Source of the DNA: Pseudoalteromonas sp. H105
GTDB taxonomy: Bacteria > Pseudomonadota > Gammaproteobacteria > Enterobacterales > Alteromonadaceae
Length of the DNA: 64,000 bases
Assembly: GCF_001469215.1 (NCBI RefSeq)
Contig: NZ_LOFH01000006.1
Span: 62,001 to 126,000 of the forward strand
Direction: 5' to 3'
Positions 19,666 through 31,032 of this stretch are shown here, one piece after another; the first letter of the stretch is position 1, and every line of letters begins with the position of its first letter. A model generated the notes under the pieces. It had not been told where the DNA came from and did no database searches. It worked only from the letters and a program-made list of their open reading frames with translations. The position numbers and the translations under genes are program-made.

Positions 19666-20699
19666 TGTGGTGTGTACTGCCTGGCAAAATCAATACGCTC
19701 TTGAGAACTAGGGTGTGTAGATAAATATTTAAGCCACGACTCATCAAGTTGCGCTTGCTCATCTAATTTGTTTTGCAGTGCTTGTATGGCATCGGCAAAA
19801 TCATCATTAGAATAACCTAGAGCAATTAATTTCTCGATAGCATATTTATCTGCTTCACGTTCCATATCTCGTGAAAACGCTTGCTGTAAAAAAGAAGAGC
19901 TAGAGCCAAGTACGACTTCAGTGATCCCTTCTAAGTCACCAAAAATAATCGCTAAAACTATCGTACTGGCAGTTGCTTGTGAAGCTAATCGAATACCGTG
20001 CTGATATTCAACATGGCCAATTTCATGGAGTAAGATTGCCCGTAATGCGTCGGGTTTATCTTGTAGCAAAAGCACCAATTCATCAGTGACAATTACGCGG
20101 CCATGAGGGAGTGCAAATGCATTAGCTGAAAAGTAGTCTGATTGATAAAACGAAAGCCTAAACTGTTCGTTATCTAGTTGCAGTTGTTCAAGCATAACGT
20201 GCCATTGTTTTTGAATCATGGCTTGTTTATCACTCGATAACTCGCTTGGCGCTAATGCTAACTTTTCAATGACGTGTAAGCTTTGCTCGCCCATCGCTTC
20301 AATAGTAGAAGGGGAGGCTAAACCAATGCTATAAACTGCAGCGGCTGGAATACCACGGTAGAGAATGAGCCAGAGTAATATTGGAGTAAAAACAACTGAA
20401 GCAACAATGAGTAGTTTATTTTTTTCCAATCGCTGCGCTAAACCGTGTTTTTGATGAGCAAACGGCCATCGAAAATTGATATCATCCGGGATAAATCGTC
20501 CACCGTCGGCGAAGCAAAGTGCTGCTGCTATACCAGGTAACGGGCTTTCAAGGGTACATGCATCTTTAGAAGAGCTCACAATAGGGCAGGCTCCATTATC
20601 AAACAACTGTATGTGTTCGTCAATAATGATTGCGCTGCACTGTATGTGTTGACTACTACTAGGATAGTAGTAGTAGCCTTTCGTTTTTTTATGGCTCAT
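19662..20699 (-). CDS. M48 family metalloprotease, membrane-anchored
   Basis: Zinc metalloprotease of 345 residues. The catalytic motif HEIGH (in AILLHEIGHVEYQHG) lies near residue 222, and the third zinc-ligand Glu is in MEREADKYAIEKL. A hydrophobic segment at about residues 100-125 anchors it, with the protease domain after it. The N-terminal ~90 residues are a separate small domain (GYYYYPSSSQHIQCSAII). It shares an overlapping junction with the DUF898 gene upstream and the 97-residue gene downstream; DUF898-M48 pairs recur in gammaproteobacteria. The substrate is unknown; membrane-protein quality control is a guess. Confidence 0.85.
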   Translation of the reverse strand: MSHKKTKGYYYYPSSSQHIQCSAIIIDEHIQLFDNGACPIVSSSKDACTLESPLPGIAAALCFADGGRFIPDDINFRWPFAHQKHGLAQRLEKNKLLIVASVVFTPILLWLILYRGIPAAAVYSIGLASPSTIEAMGEQSLHVIEKLALAPSELSSDKQAMIQKQWHVMLEQLQLDNEQFRLSFYQSDYFSANAFALPHGRVIVTDELVLLLQDKPDALRAILLHEIGHVEYQHGIRLASQATASTIVLAIIFGDLEGITEVVLGSSSSFLQQAFSRDMEREADKYAIEKLIALGYSNDDFADAIQALQNKLDEQAQLDESWLKYLSTHPSSQERIDFARQYTPQ

Positions 20700-21808
20700 T
20701 AGGTCAGGGATATATCAATATCAAAAACGTTAGCGGCTTCTTCAGCAAAAGAAGACTGTTGCTCTTCTGTCGTGTCAATAATAGCCAGAGCACCAGAATA
20801 TATCGTTACCTCAGTCGCAGCACAAAGCAAACGCGCTGCGCGTATTTTTGCCCATGGGTAAGCTAACCCGAGGGTAAAAATGATAGCGAGTGCGTTGGTG
20901 AATAATAATAGGGCGTATTCAATTGCTTTCAAATCTGATTTAAAGCTTGCTACGTCCTCGAATTCACTACTATTAAAAATATGATTACGAATAATGGACT
21001 GATACACCGCACTGACCAAAGTTAAAAACGCCACATACAATGCACCAATTAAAATAGGGAATAGTATGGTTGATGGGTGAATATTCTCTGCATCTACAGC
21101 TCCAAGGCCTATTGCCGTTCCAGTCAGCCCTAAAAAGATACCAAAAATAACGAGACCACCAATCGTAACACCAATGGTTATTAAAGCTGCAATGTAATAT
21201 TTCTCACCTTGGAGGTTCACATTGATTGGTTTATTACCAAAGCTAATATTTTCATGCATATATTGGTCAATACGTTTTAATGCATAAGGTAATAACAAAT
21301 AGAGCGTAAAAATACTCGCGATGGGTAATACTACAAAGTTGAGAAATGCTTCACCGTAGTTACCAGCAAATGCAAAACGCACATTACGATGGCGAGTCAT
21401 GCGCATGTTAAAACGAAGACCCTGATTAATAATCCAGGGCATCGCAAAAAATAAAGCAACGGCTAATAAAATACCAAAGGCAGGAAAAAATTGAATCACT
21501 AAGCTGTAAGTAATAAATACCACAACGGCTAAAATACGGCCTTTTAAAATTTGTATGGGTGTTGCTAGGTAATCAAAGCTATGACCATCAATACGAGTAT
21601 GACTATAAAAATAGCGATAAGTACGTACTTTTGCCCAAGCAGAATATATGCCTAAGGTTAGTATGCTCAGTAAAATGTTGACGGTCCAAATACCAAAAAA
21701 TTCGCTGGCTTTACCGCTAAATTCTACTCGGCTTTGAGATATTATTTGTGGCAATTTGGTTTGCGTAGGGTCAACTGAAGGTGAGGTGGGTTCCATATTA
21801 TTTTCCAT
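20699..21808 (-). CDS. DUF898 (YjgN-like) integral membrane protein
   Basis: Polytopic inner-membrane protein of 369 residues, with two repeats of a DUF898-type pattern. The first is FFGIWTVNILLSILTLGIYSAWAKVRTYRYF and the second is FTLGLAYPWAKIRAARLL near the C-terminus. The repeated phrase G-x-Y-x-A/P-W-A-K is the family hallmark. Its function is not known. It is the first gene of a three-gene operon with the M48 protease and a 97-residue membrane protein. The start at 21808 is followed four codons later by a second Met (MENNMEPTSP) that could also be used. Confidence 0.85.
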   Translation of the reverse strand: MENNMEPTSPSVDPTQTKLPQIISQSRVEFSGKASEFFGIWTVNILLSILTLGIYSAWAKVRTYRYFYSHTRIDGHSFDYLATPIQILKGRILAVVVFITYSLVIQFFPAFGILLAVALFFAMPWIINQGLRFNMRMTRHRNVRFAFAGNYGEAFLNFVVLPIASIFTLYLLLPYALKRIDQYMHENISFGNKPINVNLQGEKYYIAALITIGVTIGGLVIFGIFLGLTGTAIGLGAVDAENIHPSTILFPILIGALYVAFLTLVSAVYQSIIRNHIFNSSEFEDVASFKSDLKAIEYALLLFTNALAIIFTLGLAYPWAKIRAARLLCAATEVTIYSGALAIIDTTEEQQSSFAEEAANVFDIDISLT

Positions 21809-21962
21809 ATCCTTAAATTAGGGCCAAAACTTACTAAAGAATTGCATTATTATCAATCAAATTTTATTGTGAACGCTGAATTATAGTAATTTTCTGGACT
21901 TATCGATTTTAGAACTCTAGCCGAAATCTGTTATACTCGTCACATCATTTTATGGGGCTGTT

Positions 21963-22694
21963 ATGATTTCAAAAAACCAACTCAAGTTAATCCGTGCTTT
22001 AGGCCAAAAAAAGTATCGTAAGCAACATAACCAATACCTTGTACAAGGTGAGAAAAACGTACTTGAACTATTAGCAAGTGGCTTAACGATTGTAGATGTA
22101 TTTGCTACATCTGCATTTATTAGTCAGTTTCAATCACAGTATCCTCAAATCACGATGATAGAAGCAGATGAAGACAGCTTGACTAAAGCCAGCACATTAG
22201 TTTCAAATAATGCAGCCATAGCGGTTGTTGCTATGCCGAGGGTTGAACTGCCTCAAACAAATGGATTGATCCTCGCGCTAGATGGGGTGTCTGATCCAGG
22301 AAATTTAGGGACAATTATTCGCGTCGCGGATTGGTACGGTATTAACCATATTGTTGCAAGTACAGATAGCGCTGACCCTTACAACCCAAAAACCATAAGT
22401 GCCACAATGGGGTCGTTTGTTCGTGTGGCGGTTAGCCAGACAGATTTACCCGCTTATTTACAAACACTAGATGTACCCATTTACGGTGCTTTTTTGGCAG
22501 GTGATAACCTTCATAAAGCAAACCTATCACACTCGGGTGTCATATTGATGGGAAGTGAGTCGCACGGTATTCGCAGTGAATGCGCTGCGTTGGTAACACA
22601 TAAAATAACCATTCCAGCTTTTGGCGTGGCAGAATCGCTCAATGTCGCAATGGCAACAGGCATTATTTTAGACAACTTTAAACGTCAAGCTTAA
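21963..22694 (+). CDS. TrmH/SpoU-family RNA 2'-O-methyltransferase
   Basis: SPOUT-class RNA ribose methyltransferase of 243 residues. An N-terminal substrate-binding segment (KYRKQHNQYLVQGEKNVLELL) resembles RlmB-type proteins. It is followed by the knotted SAM-binding domain with the three SpoU motifs: LALDGVSDPGNLGTIIRVAD, VILMGSESHGI and AESLNVAMATGIILD. The Asn and Arg of motif 1 and the Ser/Asn of motif 3 are present, so it should be active. The target RNA cannot be decided from sequence. It lies divergent from DUF898 and upstream of smc. Confidence 0.85.
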   Translation: MISKNQLKLIRALGQKKYRKQHNQYLVQGEKNVLELLASGLTIVDVFATSAFISQFQSQYPQITMIEADEDSLTKASTLVSNNAAIAVVAMPRVELPQTNGLILALDGVSDPGNLGTIIRVADWYGINHIVASTDSADPYNPKTISATMGSFVRVAVSQTDLPAYLQTLDVPIYGAFLAGDNLHKANLSHSGVILMGSESHGIRSECAALVTHKITIPAFGVAESLNVAMATGIILDNFKRQA

Positions 22695-22761
22695 CCTTTT
22701 ATTGCAAAATAGGTTAAATTAGTGCTCGATAAATAATAATAACAATCGGTAAACCCTATAG

Positions 22762-25700
22762 ATGCGTTTAAGCACCATAAAATTAGCGGGCTTTAAGTCT
22801 TTTGTTGAACCCACTAAAATCCCTTTTCCTGATCAAATGACTTGCGTCGTTGGCCCAAATGGCTGCGGTAAGTCAAATGTCATTGATGCGGTGCGCTGGG
22901 TGTTGGGTGAAAGTTCTGCAAGAAACCTACGTGGCGATGCCATGACGGATGTTATTTTTAATGGTTCAACAAATCGCAAGCCAATATCTCAAGCTTCTGT
23001 TGAGCTTACTTTCGATAATACGCAAGGTCAGCTCCCCAATACATTTGCAGATCGTAACCAAGTGGCGATTAAACGGTTAGTTACGCGGGATGGTCAATCA
23101 CTGTATTTTTTAAACGGCAGCAAGTGCCGTAAACGTGATATTACCGATATATTTTTAGGCACAGGTTTGGGTCCTCGCAGTTATGCGATTATTGAGCAAG
23201 GTATGATTTCTCGATTAATTGAGAGCAAACCTGCTGATTTACGTGTTTTTCTAGAAGAGGCGGCAGGTGTATCTAAATATAAAGAGCGTCGTAGAGAAAC
23301 CCAAACACGCATAAAGAGTACCCGTGAAAATTTAGAGCGTTTACTTGATGTACGAAAGGAACTGCAGGCACAAGTTGAGAAACTAGCTGTTCAATCTGTG
23401 AATGCCAAAAAGTATAGAGAATTAAAAGCGCAAGAACGCGCTCTTAAAGGGCAAATAGCGGTACTAAAATGGCAAAAGTTACATCAGCAACAAATTAAAA
23501 AAAACCAGCAAATAGCCGCACTCAATGAACAAATCGATTTCTTTAAGCAAGCGAATTCAGGGCATGATGATGTTTTAGCAAGCCTTGAGGTGCAGGTTCA
23601 ACAGTGCCAGCAACAGCTAAGCGACGCACAGCAAGCTCAGCATAATACGCACACAGCTCTTACGCGAGTAGAACAACAACAAATTAGTCTGAAACAACAA
23701 CAGCAGTCGTTAAGTCAAAATTTAATTAAACAACAAAGTCTTCAATTACAAGGCAAAGAGCTGCAATTACAGCAAAAGGATAACAGTAATGAACTGGCAG
23801 ATGCGTTACAAGAAGCGATTGAAGAAACCTTAGTGTGTAATGAGCATGTGACGCAGGCTCGCGAACTTGTTGAAAGTTCGCAACAGCAAAAACACCAGGC
23901 ATTTAATAAATTTCAGTTACTAAATGAACATTACCAAAGCGTATCAGTTAGCCACAATCAAGCGCTCAATGCGCAGACGCAACAACAGCAGAACCTTGAG
24001 CACTTTAAAAATCAACAAGCGGATATTACGCAGCAAATAAATGAGCTTGCGCAAAGTACACTGGCTGAACAACTACAAAACCAACACGTTCAGATGCAAT
24101 CACTTACCAAGGAACTTGCGGCTAAACAAAGTGCCTTGAATAAATTAACGCTGTTAGAAAAAGAAAACCATGAATCATTGATAAAAAGCCAAGATGAGCT
24201 GCAATCTATTACGCAAACAGTAAACGAGAATAAAGCCAAAATTGCAGGGCTGATGAGTATGCTCGATGCTGAAAACCCGCACCAAGAGGCCAATTTACTT
24301 GCTCAGTTAGTTGTAAAAAAAGGGTATGAGCAAATAGTTGAGCACGCACTTTTTGGCTTAACAGCACTGACAATTAGCCAGTCATCCCGTTCTAACAGTG
24401 TGTGGAAAAGTTCAAGTCAGGTAAACAAAGCCTCCGTGGCAGCGCTAATAGAGCAAGGTGTATACCCAGACCTTCTCGAACGGATTATATTTTGTGAAAG
24501 CTTTGATGAGAGTCTATTTCAGGATGAATTTTGGGTCGCCGCTATTGATGTCAACGCCAATTTACAAGGTCGAAATTGGCGTTTAGACAATTCAGATAAC
24601 AACCACTCACTGCTTATTAAGCATAAAGAACTTAACGAATGTAACGCGCAGGAGATCCTATTAAAGCAGCAACAAGATGCAAAGCACATAGAGGTTTCAC
24701 AGAATAAACGTGCACAGCTGAGTCATTTACAACACATAGACGATATTAAAAGTGTGATTCATCAATTAGCACAGCAAATTGCGTCAGCTAGCACACGAAG
24801 AGATATGTTAAAAGAGCAATTAACTCAGTGGCATGTACAGCAAGAGAAACTGATACAAAAGCAAACGCATTTAAATGAACAAACACAAGATTTAAAGACC
24901 GACATCGTACTTAAAAAAGCGCTGACGGTTGATTTTGAAAAACAAAAAGCGCAACTGTCAATTGAGCTCGAACAGGCCAATCAGGCCCAACAAGCGTGTG
25001 AAGATCAATTTAAAAACAATAGTGCGCTGTATGAGCAATATAAAACACAGGCTCATCAAGCTAATCTTGCGGAACAAAAAGCGCGCAGCGAATGCCAATT
25101 AAGTGATACTAAGTTACACCATGCCTTACATGCTTACGAGTCTGCTAGTGAAGCCGTTTTAGAATTAACCAGCCAAATTGAAGAGTTAGTGATGCCGCTT
25201 GAGCAAAGCGCAGAGCAAATTGTTCAATTACTGGAACAGCACCAACATGGTGAAAGCCAATTGCTCGAGCTGAATCAACAGTTAGTTGAGGCAAAGAAGG
25301 CTTTGGCAGAAAAACAATCCGCGCTTAAACTGTCACAAGGCGAATTAACAGCTTTGCAAGAGTCGCTGCAGGCACTAGCCCTTGAAGAGCAAAGCTTAAT
25401 TGTTAAAGCGCAATCAGCATTAGAACCGCTGAGTGAACTAGAGCAGAACTTAAAATCGGTGCTTGAGCAGTTACCTGACACTGCAAATATGTCCAGTATG
25501 CAAACACAGTTGAGTCGGGTATTGCACAATATAAATGAACTTGGAGCGGTCAACTTAGCAGCCATTGACGAATTTGAACAGGCTAAACAACGCAGTGAGT
25601 ACCTTGAACAACAATTAGATGATCTAACAAATGCGTTATCAAGTTTAGAAGGCGCTATTCAAAAAATCGACCGCGAAACGAAAACGCGTTTTAAGTCAAC

Positions 25701-26154
25701 GTTCGATCAAGTTAATCAAGATTTCGGTAAGCTCTTCCCAAAAGTGTTTGGTGGAGGCAGTGCTTACCTGGAATTAACCAGTGATGACCTACTGGAAAGT
25801 GGTGTTAGTATCATGGCACGACCACCCGGCAAGAAAAATTCAACAATTCACCTGTTAAGTGGTGGAGAAAAAGCGCTGACCGCATTATCATTAGTGTTTT
25901 CAATATTTAGGCTTAATCCAGCGCCTTTTTGTATGTTGGATGAAGTAGATGCACCACTGGATGATGCGAATGTGGGCCGATTTTGCCGTTTAGTTGAAGA
26001 AATGTCACAATCGGTGCAATTTATCTACATCAGTCATAATAAAATTGCGATGGAAATGGCAGGAAGATTAACTGGTGTTACAATGGCTGAGCCAGGCGTA
26101 TCACGAATGGTTGCAGTTGATATTGAACAGGCAGTGCAGATGGCACATGCATAA
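22762..26154 (+). CDS. smc: Chromosome segregation SMC ATPase
   Basis: Long coiled-coil ATPase that organises and segregates the chromosome. The protein has 1130 residues. The N-terminal head has Walker A GPNGCGKSN near residue 33. Two long Q/E/K-rich coiled coils flank a hinge around residues 500-620. The C-terminal head has signature LLSGGEKALTALSL near 1031 and Walker B CMLDEVDAPLDD near 1056, with the trailing ISHNK His switch. Enterobacteria use MukB instead, while Alteromonadales carry Smc. It lies directly before zipA and ligA, the conserved Alteromonadales neighbourhood. No scpA or scpB is in the window. Confidence 0.95.
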   Translation: MRLSTIKLAGFKSFVEPTKIPFPDQMTCVVGPNGCGKSNVIDAVRWVLGESSARNLRGDAMTDVIFNGSTNRKPISQASVELTFDNTQGQLPNTFADRNQVAIKRLVTRDGQSLYFLNGSKCRKRDITDIFLGTGLGPRSYAIIEQGMISRLIESKPADLRVFLEEAAGVSKYKERRRETQTRIKSTRENLERLLDVRKELQAQVEKLAVQSVNAKKYRELKAQERALKGQIAVLKWQKLHQQQIKKNQQIAALNEQIDFFKQANSGHDDVLASLEVQVQQCQQQLSDAQQAQHNTHTALTRVEQQQISLKQQQQSLSQNLIKQQSLQLQGKELQLQQKDNSNELADALQEAIEETLVCNEHVTQARELVESSQQQKHQAFNKFQLLNEHYQSVSVSHNQALNAQTQQQQNLEHFKNQQADITQQINELAQSTLAEQLQNQHVQMQSLTKELAAKQSALNKLTLLEKENHESLIKSQDELQSITQTVNENKAKIAGLMSMLDAENPHQEANLLAQLVVKKGYEQIVEHALFGLTALTISQSSRSNSVWKSSSQVNKASVAALIEQGVYPDLLERIIFCESFDESLFQDEFWVAAIDVNANLQGRNWRLDNSDNNHSLLIKHKELNECNAQEILLKQQQDAKHIEVSQNKRAQLSHLQHIDDIKSVIHQLAQQIASASTRRDMLKEQLTQWHVQQEKLIQKQTHLNEQTQDLKTDIVLKKALTVDFEKQKAQLSIELEQANQAQQACEDQFKNNSALYEQYKTQAHQANLAEQKARSECQLSDTKLHHALHAYESASEAVLELTSQIEELVMPLEQSAEQIVQLLEQHQHGESQLLELNQQLVEAKKALAEKQSALKLSQGELTALQESLQALALEEQSLIVKAQSALEPLSELEQNLKSVLEQLPDTANMSSMQTQLSRVLHNINELGAVNLAAIDEFEQAKQRSEYLEQQLDDLTNALSSLEGAIQKIDRETKTRFKSTFDQVNQDFGKLFPKVFGGGSAYLELTSDDLLESGVSIMARPPGKKNSTIHLLSGGEKALTALSLVFSIFRLNPAPFCMLDEVDAPLDDANVGRFCRLVEEMSQSVQFIYISHNKIAMEMAGRLTGVTMAEPGVSRMVAVDIEQAVQMAHA

Positions 26155-26192
26155 TACTATTTTTGTTAGAATAATTAATAAAAGGTGAGGGG

Positions 26193-26939
26193 ATGGCCGA
26201 ACAATTAAGATGGGTTTTAATCATTATCAGTGTAATAGTCATCGGTGGATTATTAATACATGGCCTATGGTCAGTTCGCAAAAAAGAGGCACCCGCTGCT
26301 GCGACGAATGAACGTGTTGAACCAACTGAGCACACCCCAGTAGAACAGCAATCAGAGCCTTTACAAGCAGCTCAAACTGAACGCGATGAGCCACAGTTTG
26401 GCGATCTTAGTTTTTCAGCTGCTGATGATGAAAATCACAGTTTGCAGTCAGATGCACAAGACATTGACACGGATCGTTCAGATGCGTCAGTAGATGCAGT
26501 ACAAGATGAAGAAGAACAAGCGGCACCTCCTGCTGATTTCATCATCGTTCATATACAAATGCCGCAAGGGCTTGCAATGGAAGGGAGTAAGTTACTCCCG
26601 GCGATTAATACACTTGGGTTTAAATATTCAGAGGAAGGTTTTTTTAATCGTCATCTCGACCCGGCTGGCCTGGGTCCCGTTTTGTTTCGTTTAGTGAATA
26701 TGTATAACCCAGGTACATTTGACATTGATAACATGGAACAGTTTAGTACCGCGGGCATTAGCTTATTTATGACGTTACCATGCGATGGCGATGGCCTTGC
26801 TGCATTTAATATGCTGCACAGTGCCGCGAAGAAATTAGCGGATGAATTTGGTGCAACAATTTTAGATTCTCAACGTGAAGAAATGACTGTTGATAGCGTA
26901 CGTGAGTATGTTGAAAAAGTGAGAAAGTTTACTGTCTAA
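26193..26939 (+). CDS. zipA: Cell division protein ZipA
   Basis: Inner-membrane division protein that tethers FtsZ to the membrane at mid-cell. The 248-residue protein has the ZipA layout: an N-terminal membrane anchor (WVLIIISVIVIGGLLIHGLW at about 6-25), a flexible acidic P/Q/E/D-rich linker (about 30-115), and a C-terminal globular FtsZ-binding domain starting at FIIVHIQMPQGLAMEG. It is upstream of ligA, exactly as in E. coli and Shewanella. A GGTGAGGGG ribosome binding site precedes the ATG. A terminator follows. Confidence 0.93.
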   Translation: MAEQLRWVLIIISVIVIGGLLIHGLWSVRKKEAPAAATNERVEPTEHTPVEQQSEPLQAAQTERDEPQFGDLSFSAADDENHSLQSDAQDIDTDRSDASVDAVQDEEEQAAPPADFIIVHIQMPQGLAMEGSKLLPAINTLGFKYSEEGFFNRHLDPAGLGPVLFRLVNMYNPGTFDIDNMEQFSTAGISLFMTLPCDGDGLAAFNMLHSAAKKLADEFGATILDSQREEMTVDSVREYVEKVRKFTV

Positions 26940-29384
<2,445 letters not shown>

Positions 29385-29385
<1 letters not shown>

Positions 29386-29894
29386 TGCGTTATGGGCCAG
29401 AGTTTTGGGATAAATACGGCACGTATCGTACTCCCATCGCATTTCATTTAACTTTATTGGTTTTACTGCGCGCTTATTTTATTTGGGTTATAGCGGCGTT
29501 AAGTCGTCGCCCTGAATTGGATATAATGTCTTTAGCTTTTCGTTCTAAGCAGGATTTTTTTAGTGCGTTGGCTATCGGCGCATTGGCAATACTACCCGCA
29601 GCTGTTTTTTGCTTTAGGCGGCCGCAAAAAAATGTTCTTTCAGCAGCTCGTTTGGCGCGCATATGGCGATTTATGCGTTGGCCATTACTGTTCTGTGCGG
29701 TTGTGGATTTAATCTGGTTAGTAGTTCAAGCAGCACATAGTTATTATCAATTTTCAATGTTCTTAGCGTTACAGATGGTGGCGGTACTATGGGTGTTATT
29801 GTATTTAGCCAAAAGTCGTTATTTGACCGTGTTTTTTAATGATTGGCCCGATCCAGAAACACAAAAAAATAGTACAAAAAGTAATAAGCGTTGA
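29385..29894 (+). CDS. DUF2919 (YfeZ-like) inner-membrane protein
   Basis: Membrane protein of 169 residues with four hydrophobic segments. The N-terminus FWDKYGTYRTPIAFHLTLLV is typical of DUF2919 proteins such as E. coli YfeZ; the conserved FFSALAIGALAILPAAVF segment also fits. No function is established. The ATG overlaps the stop of the DUF3392-like gene (TAATG junction). It is part of a run of three small membrane protein genes after ligA. Confidence 0.75.
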
Positions 29895-29903
29895 GGAAAT
29901 TGC

Positions 29904-30344
29904 GTGCAAGAAGTCAATAAACAATTAGCGATGATCGTCGCTTGCTTCGGCTTAGTATTATTATTGTTGAGTTTATTTACTGATTTGCTTGCGCAACCTT
30001 GGTTCGTTTTTGTTGTTGCATTATGGATCTTTGTATTTTCTTCATGCTGTTATCGCCTAACTGCATTATTTTATGCGCAAAATACGGTGGATAAGCTTAT
30101 TCAACGGGATAAAACATCATTAGTGTGTTTGAGCCTGTCAGGTTTTTTTAATTGCACGACGGGTCCGTATTGCTTTTCAATTGATTCGATAGATAGGATT
30201 AAGTGTGAACAAGATGGATTTTCTATCTACGCCGCTAATACGTGTGTTTATTCAACTCGTTTGCCAGGCAGTAAAAAGCTGTTACGTGATTATTTCAATT
30301 CGTTATTGACGTCGCAAGAAAAGCTGTCAGTGACCATTGATTAA
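29904..30344 (+). CDS. Hypothetical membrane protein
   Basis: Protein of 146 residues with two N-terminal hydrophobic segments (about residues 8-30 and 32-55) and a soluble C-terminal part of about 90 residues that contains CLSLSGFFNCTTGPYCF. I do not recognise a family. It starts with GTG at 29904 preceded by TTGAGGA, 10 bp after the DUF2919 gene, so it is probably cotranscribed. The C-terminal region looks like a small beta-rich domain of the PH-like type, a weak impression only. Confidence 0.65.
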   Translation: MQEVNKQLAMIVACFGLVLLLLSLFTDLLAQPWFVFVVALWIFVFSSCCYRLTALFYAQNTVDKLIQRDKTSLVCLSLSGFFNCTTGPYCFSIDSIDRIKCEQDGFSIYAANTCVYSTRLPGSKKLLRDYFNSLLTSQEKLSVTID

Positions 30345-30386
30345 ATCGACAGAGATAAAAGTAAGTTAATGTAAAAGAGGTAACGT

Positions 30387-30827
30387 ATGCTGACGTGGAA
30401 TAGTATTGTAGATTTTGCAACGAAAGGTAATCCAGCGCCCGCTGATAAAGTGATTAAAAGTGATGAACAATGGCGAGCACTTTTATCAGACGAAGCTTTT
30501 TATGTCACGCGTAATAAAGGAACCGAGCGCCCTCATAGCTCAGACAGTTGTACGTTGTTTGAACCTGGCGAGTATGCCTGCGTATGCTGTAATAATGTGT
30601 TATTTGAGGGGGGCGAAAAGTTTGATAGTGGGACCGGGTGGCCGTCATTCACACAGCCTGCCACTACAAATGCAATTGCATATAATAGCGATGTTAGCCA
30701 TGGTATGCAGCGAATTGAGGCTGTGTGCAATGTCTGTGATGCGCATTTAGGCCATGTTTTTCCTGATGGACCAATGCCAAGTCGTTTACGCTATTGTGTT
30801 AATGCTTTATCACTTAAAAAGCTTTAA
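30387..30827 (+). CDS. msrB: Peptide-methionine (R)-S-oxide reductase MsrB
   Basis: Repairs oxidised proteins by reducing methionine-R-sulfoxide. The 146-residue protein contains the zinc ligands CVCC and CNVC, the active-site strand FDSGTGWPSFTQP, and GHVFPDGPMPSRLRYCVN. The Cys of RYCVN near residue 137 is the catalytic residue. An AAGAGGTAACGT ribosome binding region precedes the ATG. A MITE-like repeat begins one base after the stop. It converges with the hybrid-kinase gene. Confidence 0.93.
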   Translation: MLTWNSIVDFATKGNPAPADKVIKSDEQWRALLSDEAFYVTRNKGTERPHSSDSCTLFEPGEYACVCCNNVLFEGGEKFDSGTGWPSFTQPATTNAIAYNSDVSHGMQRIEAVCNVCDAHLGHVFPDGPMPSRLRYCVNALSLKKL

Positions 30828-30828
30828 A

Positions 30829-31024
30829 TAACCTGAACTCTGTACAATAAATTTATCTCCAGCGGCTACTTTCAACGCTAACTGCGTTGAATTTACTTGC
30901 AATAGACCAGCTATTGACGCGTAAATTCGCCTTGTTATCGCTAAAAGTCTCCAGCGGAGACTAATAAGTATATTTGTGATTAATATCAATGCATTAGTAT
31001 ATCTCTTAACCAGAGTTCAGGTTA
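30829..31024. repeat. MITE-like inverted-repeat element, copy 2
   Basis: A 196-bp second copy of the element at 13812-14009, in the same orientation and near-identical. Differences include a left terminal repeat ending CTGTAC instead of CTGGAT, and a short deletion in the second-half TCTCC stem. It has TA-bounded terminal repeats and an internal palindrome. It fills almost all the space between convergent msrB (stop at 30827) and the hybrid kinase gene (stop at 31033). Confidence 0.85.
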
Positions 31025-31032
31025 AATAGTGT

